Source: Trissonchulus latispiculum (Eukaryota; Nematoda; Enoplea; Enoplida; Ironidae). Taken from it: 64,000 bases of DNA. The stretch is from NCBI GenBank assembly GCA_030248195.1, contig JASAND010020062.1, forward strand, positions 1 through 64,000, in the 5' to 3' direction. Of the stretch, positions 25,801-34,800 are shown piece after piece. Numbering within the stretch: position 1 is the stretch's first letter; the number at the start of each line of letters is the position of its first letter. Both the position numbers and the translations under genes were made by a program. The notes below the pieces were generated by a model that worked only from the letters and a program-made list of their open reading frames with translations, made no database searches and had not been told where the DNA came from.

Positions 25801-28800
25801 TTTATGAATTAGTTTTAATATTTTTTCAATGATTTCAATTCAAGTTCCTTACATAAACTTTTGTTGTCACCAACCATGTTCTTCCAATTTACCATTTTTC
25901 GCAGTACTTTTTTAGTCCCCAACCATTGCACTAACTATACAGAGCATAATGGTTATAATCTCTTTAAATAGAGTTTCTGACACAACCCTTTTTCACATCT
26001 AAATCCGGCTCATGCTAATTACCTGGGTATTAGTTGACGTCTTGGTACCTAAGGTTAGTAACGAGCGTTGCCAGGATTGCCCTAAACCTCCAACTGGGAA
26101 CCAAAGAAAATGATTTTTTGATCCAGAAATTTAATTTTCAAAGCCCATGTTTTTCACTTTAATTGCTTATCATGAGGGAGGGGGGTCTGCTAGTTCAGTC
26201 TTGTCCACTATTATTGTAGCCCAAGTCTTTATTGATGTCTCTTTCTCTGAGGTCTCTATTTCAGCAGAGCTTGAATCAAAATGAAAGCGCTAAGCTTTTG
26301 GATAGATTAAATTTTGAACTACATTCGTTTTAGTACTCAGTTCTTCAGCTTAGGACTAGTCCTGTCTTCAACGATTGAATAATCCCGAAACCAGCAGTTG
26401 GTTTGTATGCCTACTTTGTACTAACCTTTTCAGTTAATGCTTCAAAAATTGAAAAATATGGTGGGAAAAGTCGGTAACTGCTGGCAAAAAGGTATCATAA
26501 ATGTTAGATTTTGGTAGAATATTTGACAAAATTACATTCTGAAATGAAAATTTTGGAAAATGTATGTTTAGATTTTCAGTTTTGCTCCTGCCAAAATCGG
26601 CGTTCTATTTTGTTGTCACCACATTTCTTTTTTCGATTTAGTTTGTTTTCGGTCTTTTTTTTCTATCGAACTAAAATTGGTCAAGCTTTATGTAAGTATG
26701 AACGTGTAACATTTTTAAAGACAAGAGGATGTTACACTGCTAAAAACGTTATATTTGAACCCCTTTTCTTGGGAACATTTTTCCTGTTTTCTAAAAAACG
26801 TAAAAATGCGAAAATTTCCCGTCAACCCATAAATGTAACACGATTCATCCAAAAATGTTAAAGCAACAGAGAAGAGAACACAGCGGCACTTCGTAATATT
26901 AGATCTTGCTAACATTTTCATTTTTTCTCTTTTTCTTTCTGTTTCTTACTTTCCACTTTTCACGTGAATTTATGACCGCCAAACCCCACACCACAGGTGT
27001 TGCAAAAGAGTGCTTTCTGACAAGGGGCCTTGTGTCAGGTGCGGGCTTAGGCTTAACCTTAAAGTTTGCCATTGAATGAATGGTGTGTGCCCATCATTGA
27101 AGGGCTGTTACTCATTCACTATTTTATTGTTTTAAGCTCTAAGGGGCGTTTTTTGGAGGGAAGAACACGAAAAACATCAGTCTGCCAGTTGTTTTTTCAG
27201 GATACAAAAAGGGTGTAGCGTGCTGGGTGGTTACTTTTTTGGAGTTTTTCGCCAAAGTTTCTTCTAAGCTTTATGCTAATTTTTGGATGTTTTGAAGATA
27301 TTTCCAACTGGGGGAAGTATTTCCAAACAAACTAGTGTCTATCCAGTTTTTGTAATTTTAGAACTGGGAAGTATATATATTTTATGTTTTTGGACACCCT
27401 AAGAATAGTTTTAATTAGGTATTATGCTGTTTTTTCCTTATGTCTTACGCTCGGTCTATCTGAACGCTTAAAAGTAAGTTGATTCCAAAAGATCTAAAAA
27501 TATGTCGCAACACATATTATTATAAGTGGACCAAAAATATATATGCGCAAAAAACACAGTAAGCTTTTACAGCATCATATATCATTTGAAATTTTCTTTG
27601 AATATGATTTTTGCTATTAAAGTAAAGTTGATAATATGCAAATCAGTTGTTAATACAGATTTTGCAATTTATTTGAACTTTTCCTTTTTTCAGGAAAATG
27701 TGACAGAAACTTCGCTGAAATTGTCAACACTTCAGCCAGGAGTTGAGTATAGAGTTTCGGCTGTCGCCTGGAATCAGCATGGCAGTTCCGCTCCCTCCAA
27801 TAATGTCAGCTTCCACATTGATTCTGGTATAGACTTTTAGTCCACTTGTCGATTTTTTTCGACTCCAAGCAATTTAATTTGTCGACTACAAAAACAATTT
27901 TCTACAGCCACCTCACCCTAGTCGGTGCTCCGGTTAGGAGCAGTGCCAGCTTAGAAAGTACGCATTTTTGAGGGAAGGAGGATGCTGACACTGAATAGCT
28001 GTCATAGCAATCATCCTAGGTGATCTACAAGACTCTAAAAACCTTCATTACATCCACTGTGATGGAGATTCTGTGGTAGCTCCACCTGACGGGCGGCCAT
28101 CCCTTGACAATCTCGGTAAATTGTCCAGGAGGAATATGAAATGGGTGCTAGAGTTCATGTTTTGCAAGCTCCAGACTTGACATGATCCCCCACTTATAAG
28201 AAACCACTGCGCTATCAGAGGCTCCAAAAATGAATGACGTAATGAGATTGTTTATCTTTTTCTGAAAATCTAATAGATAGATTAGATCTAAATTAAAAAC
28301 CTTGAATAGACTTTGATCGAAAAATATGTATTTTGCTCTGTTTTTGATTTTACTTATTTTAATTTTAATTTTTCAGCTTCTGAAGGCGGCAGTGCTGATG
28401 ACCGTAAGCCTAATTCATTGTTAATTAATATTAGTAGTTTTAATTATTGGATGTATTTAATAATCTAATTAATAGTTGTAATCTGGCTAAGCATTTCTAA
28501 ACTCAGTTAATTTCATTTCAATTGTCTATGCCTGCTGATGTTGACAAATGCCCCTAAGTGGTTGCTTTGACTGAGATTCCTGTTAAAGTACAGAAACAGA
28601 AACAAACTTTAGGAATTTCGAAAACACTATCTTCCTTTTTATTTTCAGAGAAACCTGTCTCACCGCACGGTCTGTCGCTGGTCTGGATGAAGGGAAATTC
28701 GGTGAATCTCACCTGGAGTTTTGTGGGCAAATCTCTGGGCGGCTCAGAGTTGAAGAATATTAAATTTCAAATTACCTACTACCGAACGGATGACACAACG

Positions 28801-31800
28801 CCCGAACCCTCATCGCATGGCACTCATGGCTTTGTAAGCGACTTTGAACAAAGTCTAGAAAGATAAAGCAAAGCACTGTGATTTGGAAGTTATTCGGAAT
28901 TTGTCTTGACATTGACAGTATACATAATACATAAGCGTATGACAAAGGATTGCTACATTTTGTAACCACGGTCCATCATAGTTTAAAACTGCGGACTGGG
29001 AGTTTTTTAATATGTAAATGATGATCACGCAGCGAGTTAAAGGAGTTAAAAGGATTGAGATTCACACAATCCTTTTTGTGCACAGGTTTAAAAGAGTTGC
29101 CTGCTGACTAACGAATTAAGTTTTTAACTCTCGAGCCAAAAGGCCCTAAGAGTATCCCTTTCGATATTGGTTTCATATCGGCTATCTATCGCTCCGGACT
29201 TATTTGAATGTGAAAGATTCTGACCTTTTTGTACGGTTTCTGTGTTCTGTGTTTTAGGCTGAAACCGACAATTATTGGTATGTGCTGAGCAACCTTACCA
29301 TTTACCAGGAATATGAGGTTTTTGTCTCTGCAGTTAACAAGGATGCCAATGTGGTCGGTCCGCCCTCTGAAGTTATCACAATTATACCCGTTGAAGGTAA
29401 GGGCTGTTTAATTGTTTTTATTTCTCGTCTTATTAATTAAATTAATATTTTAATATTTATTACATAATTGTTTTGATATGTTTTAATACGTAAATTTAAT
29501 CATTATCTGCCAATTAACTGAAGTTAAATATAGTGTTCTTGGACTAGTTTATATCACATAGGAAATTAGCTAAGACCATGTCAGATGGAGAGGTTTAACG
29601 AATATTCTTTCTTATAAAAAACTTTGTGTCTTTACCACTGAAAGATTTGCAATTCTACTGCCAAACCGTTGAAAAGCTGGAACTTCGTAAAGCAACGGAG
29701 AACCAGATAAAATTCTAGTGAGGGGCTATTTCCCTCCCCCGGATTTTGTGTTGATTCTGGGACGCAAACATTGCATGTGATTAACTTTTTTAAGTATTCA
29801 AGTAATTTGAATTCAGGTATATTTATTTTAGAAGAGCTTGGCGAGGGTACAGTGCACCTAAGCCTGGAGCCCGAGATGGTACCACAGGGTTACAATGAGG
29901 GGGAGAAGGTGAAGATTGTCTGTCGTGCACAGGGCGATCCTCTGCCCAGAGTTCTACTCAAAACCAGGGCACCCTTTTCGCCCCTGGTATCGTCACCCAG
30001 TGCTGCCCTGTTGGGACAGCATTTTGAAGTTGTGGTAAGGTTTGAAGCTTTCATTTTCTCTGAAATACAGTATCATGCGCGATTGCTGAAATGGAATGAT
30101 TTAAGGAGTCGTATTTTGGTTTGAATTTTCTAAATTTGTTCGATTTTTATGTTATTTCAAGTCAAAAAGGAAGAAATACGCATCCCTGAACATCTGAAAG
30201 TTTTTTGGTTACATCAAGAAAATGAGGTAAACGCGGGTTAGCAGACGGATCCACGAAGAATACAAAGCATTAAGCATGAATAATAAATTGTGACTTTTAA
30301 TTTTTTCTTTATGAAAGCTCCTGTCGATCAATTTGGCAAAGTCATTTGGAAGTAGAAATGTTTTAGAATTTTGGTTCCTTCCATTTTGATCTTATTTGTT
30401 TTCAGAATACAAGTGTTGGTGAGGTTACCTACACCATTGAGAAGATCTCCCAAAATGATCATCATCACCCGTTCATCTGTGCGGCAGACTACAGTGGGCG
30501 AACGGTGGAAGCTACTGTTACACTCTTGGTTCGATGTAGGTTGAGATTTTGAAAACTAACATTTACAATTTTATATAATACCGGAGATATATTATGATAT
30601 TTTAATACCTGATGTTCATTCAAGGAAATTAATATTCATTAGACCAAAAATCTACACTAGGGGACTTGTATTATTCTACAAGTGACATGTACAGGAAGGG
30701 TCAATAAGCGAAGTTAGCAACTTCGTTAAGCATAAACGTTTGGCTTCAAGTCTCCGAAAAAGCTGATAATTCTTGATTTTCCCAGAACATTGTGTGCTTT
30801 ATTAATTTAAAATTTATTAAATTAAAAAGGTATTTTAATAAAATGTAGAATTAACGTTGGTGATGGGGATCCTATCCTACCTATCTTGATTACCTAATTT
30901 GCATATTTCAGTCCCCCCAGTGCTGACTCCCAACAGCTTCACTGAGTCTGTAATTATCGGCGATACAGGCTATCTCTCCTGTGGCGTTCGAGCTTTTCCC
31001 AAACCCTCCGTCTACTGGACCAAAACCAACGGAACCGGAACGGCGACCGTTCAAAATGTCTCCACCATTGATTCGCGTCGATTTGTGCCCACGATTATGG
31101 AGACAAATCTGGTGGCTGGCATCTATCGAGCTGATCTTATGGTAATAAAGAACTGTAAAAAATGCAGAAACTGTTTTGCGAATATTATGCAAAAAATTAA
31201 TTTGAGGATTATTCAAACTGATAAGCAGTTTGATTTTATTTGCCTAAAAGTTTCAAACACCGGACATGTCACGTCCAAGTATTGTTTGTATTGTCAGCTT
31301 GTAATAATTTTGTATTTTAGGTCCTAAATGCAAAACTATTGGATAACGGTGAATACCATTGCAACGCCTGCAACGAAATAGGTTGCGGTCAAGGCACTGT
31401 TAATCTCATAGGTTAGTACAAGCAGCAATGCATTATACATAGGAGTATGGCAGCAGGCATACTCTTCTGTGTATTATAAGCTTGACTGTTTTCTCACTCT
31501 TATGTATTATGTACTCTTGGTGCAAAGTAGGCATTGATTAGTCAGAAAGTATTTTTCAAATAAAAAGTATATACGTTTCTCAGAGTATCTATTATGATAA
31601 AAATATAACCACCTTCTATTTAAAAATGGACACTAAACTGTTTTAAATTAGTTGATTAAATTTAATTGATTAATTAAGAATTAAAGTAGCTGATAAACGG
31701 TAGCTTCAAGTTTTATTGTTTCAGTTGATTCATTCCCACTTCCTCGCGGTCCTGACGCCATGGTTGGTAAGTAAAAAGTTAATTTCTAGTTAGTTCTAAT

Positions 31801-34800
31801 TTTTTTCTCAGAACACTAATAAAACGATTGCTTTTTCTGATTGCCTGTCTTATCTGTAGTACATACCATTTATGAAAAGACATTGTCGGAGTTGCTGATT
31901 GATGAGGTAGCCGTAGCGATGCAGGGCTGTACGTAAGCGCAACGGCTCAATAACTGGCGTCACCCACTTGGTTATTAGACTGGGGGCCCAGTCTGCACGC
32001 TAACGGATAATAATGTGCACGAGGTAGAAATGAGAACGAGTCGGACTTTTACGGCCCGGCCCGGCCCGGTCCCCCTCCAAAATCTTGCTCGGCCCGGGCC
32101 GCTGGTATATAAACTTTTTCGGCCCGGACCGCAATCTGACAAAATTCGGCCCGGCCCGCCAAAAGAACATTTCCAAAATTTTAATAACGAAATTATTTCA
32201 AAGGCTTCAATGCATGATGGAAACGCTAAATTATGCTACGATATGTTAAATTTTGCTGTAAATTAACCAGAATGAGTTGTTTAGTTGATTTCTGAACATT
32301 TTCGAGAGTCGATCCGGTCCGCTTCGGCCCGCTGACGTGCCGAAATGCTCATCTCTAACGCGAGGCTTGTCACACTCTTAGTTATTATGTACTCTTGATA
32401 ATAGTATTGATGGTTTGCTCGCCAATCATCTGGAAGCAAGTTTCACACTAAAATCTATTTTAGAAACTGTATCGTTTATCGTGTAGTGCAGTTTTGCAAC
32501 TATTGAGTTTGTCCTTTACTCTGCCCTGTTTTCTAGAATGCTGTCAGCGAGAAGGCGTTCGTCAGGAGTGTCAGTCCGCCTGCACGTTTGACATCGACAT
32601 CCAGGTCTATGAAAACAACACGTCCTGTTTCAATGAATTTCCTAAACTGTTGGCCTGTTCTAAAGGTATATACTATTGCTTCATGTCATTCACAAGCTAC
32701 AGAGTACATTACTGATTAGTCTGTCCAAAATGTGTGTAGAAAACTGTGATCACTGGGTACATACTGCATTTTGGTGTTTTATCATTTTCATAAAAAGATC
32801 ATTTTAGTCTTTGCTTTAATTCAAATTGATATTGAGTTATGAAGAGTGGGATAGTCAAGCTAAACGGACACAAAACTATTCTCATCCATGATTCGACTAA
32901 TTAAATCATTTTCGCATTTCCGTTAATTTATTTTTGTATTTTTATTTTTTGTTTTTTAATTTTTCTTTAGACGGTCACGATCATCGTGAGTGCTGTCGTG
33001 AACTGGGCGTCTCAGACGACTGTATGCCCTACTGTAATGGAAAAGAGGATGAGAGTGCTGCGCCACCGCGCCTCATTCCATTCTGCACTGAACACACGCG
33101 CTCAATCATCTCATGCCTTGAACGAAAACATCGTACGTATTTCCACTAACCGGCTTTTTAACCGCGATTAGATACGGATTAGTTTTATTTAAGTAGAATA
33201 GAATAGTTACTGAATTTTTTAAATAATGGTTACAAAACACTTGGGTTGAAATGCACAGGTGCGTGCTTCCACAATACTTTAAATTTTGAGGTACTCCTGA
33301 TATAAGTAGCCAATTTCGCCCTATTTCTGTATGATTTTTATGTGTGTTACTTTTGTTATGTTTTACTCGTATCATTTTGCATCGTCTTTTTTGTTTCAGA
33401 AAATATTCCTGGACCGCCCAGAAATCTGGTGGTCACCCCGTTGGAGAAGGGCTCAGTTCAAGTCAGTTGGGATCCGCCGGATCACAACGGGGACACCGTC
33501 CAACGCTACGTTCTCTACTATCGTCCGCAAGGAAAGGATACGTGGGAACGGGTTCGTGGCATGGAGTTTTTAAATACCAACTAATCAATATGCAAATTAG
33601 TTTGTCTGAATTGAAATGGCAAATGCTACATTGCTACCGTTATGAATTAAGTATTGATGAAAAGGCGTCTGAAGGTGAATATGAAACAAATCTGCGAACG
33701 AATGATGCCCCTTTCGGGACCTATATAGTCGTTTATGATACCAAAAGCCGTATCTGCCGTATTGGCAATCATTTTGTGATTATTAAAATGATATGACTAA
33801 AATAAAATTTCACACCAGTTTCGCCAAATTAGAGATATGCATAAATTGTGAAACTCTTTATTACTGTCAAAACGGGGACAATCATATTGTTCTGAACTTT
33901 AGTGGTTTTGTTTTTTCAGGTTTCCACCGAGAAAACCTCTGTGGATCTGGTTGGCCTGAATCAAAACACCGTTTACAGTTTTTCGGCAATTGCCGGAAGT
34001 CATCACGGATTTTCCGGCTTTGGTCCGGTCTTGGATCAGGCTGTGGTTTCGGACGCTGGCACGTCCGAATCTGGCAGTAAACCCGGTTCATCTCAACCCA
34101 TTTCTAGTTAGTCTTTTGATTTGTTAAGTTTGGTTTCTTTGGACTTTAGTTTCTTCTTTAAAGATTAAAATGTTCGAATTAAACGAATGAAAAATCAGCA
34201 GTATTAAACTTTTATTAATATATAGCTGTTTCTTTAATGCTTGTTTAAACGAATTAAAAATAAGTAGTTTAATCCGATCTTTTAATCCACGGATTAAAGA
34301 TAATGTTAATTAATTCATTTAATCTACCACTTAAGAAATCGATTCGACATATTCGATGTGTTCGATCTTTACCTGAGGCAAACAGTTTCGGACTCTCAAT
34401 CAGCCTCATTCATTCCGTTCATCTAAATTCCTCCTTGAACATTATTTATTAGACTGATTTAAACTTTAAATTTTCATTTTTTTAAAGTTATTTTAAATTT
34501 TTTATTTCAACTCAGTCAGTTCTGTTTTTCTGTTGTTTCAGACGTTCCCGGTTCCCCAGGCAAGAGCGACGGGGGTCACAGCGGTGTCACAGCAGCTGTT
34601 GTTATCATTCTTCTGGTCATCATTGCCCTGGTGGTTGTGGGCTTCATGGTGGTCCGAAGGCGCCGGCCGGGACACTATCCCCTTCCCCTGCCCCGGTTCA
34701 CCTCCATTTTCTCTCGGAGACGGCCCCTCCGCTCCTCCTCGCCCCCCGGGGCAGAGGGGGTGTCCTTTGAAAATCCTGGCTACGGGGATGGCCAGGTAAG

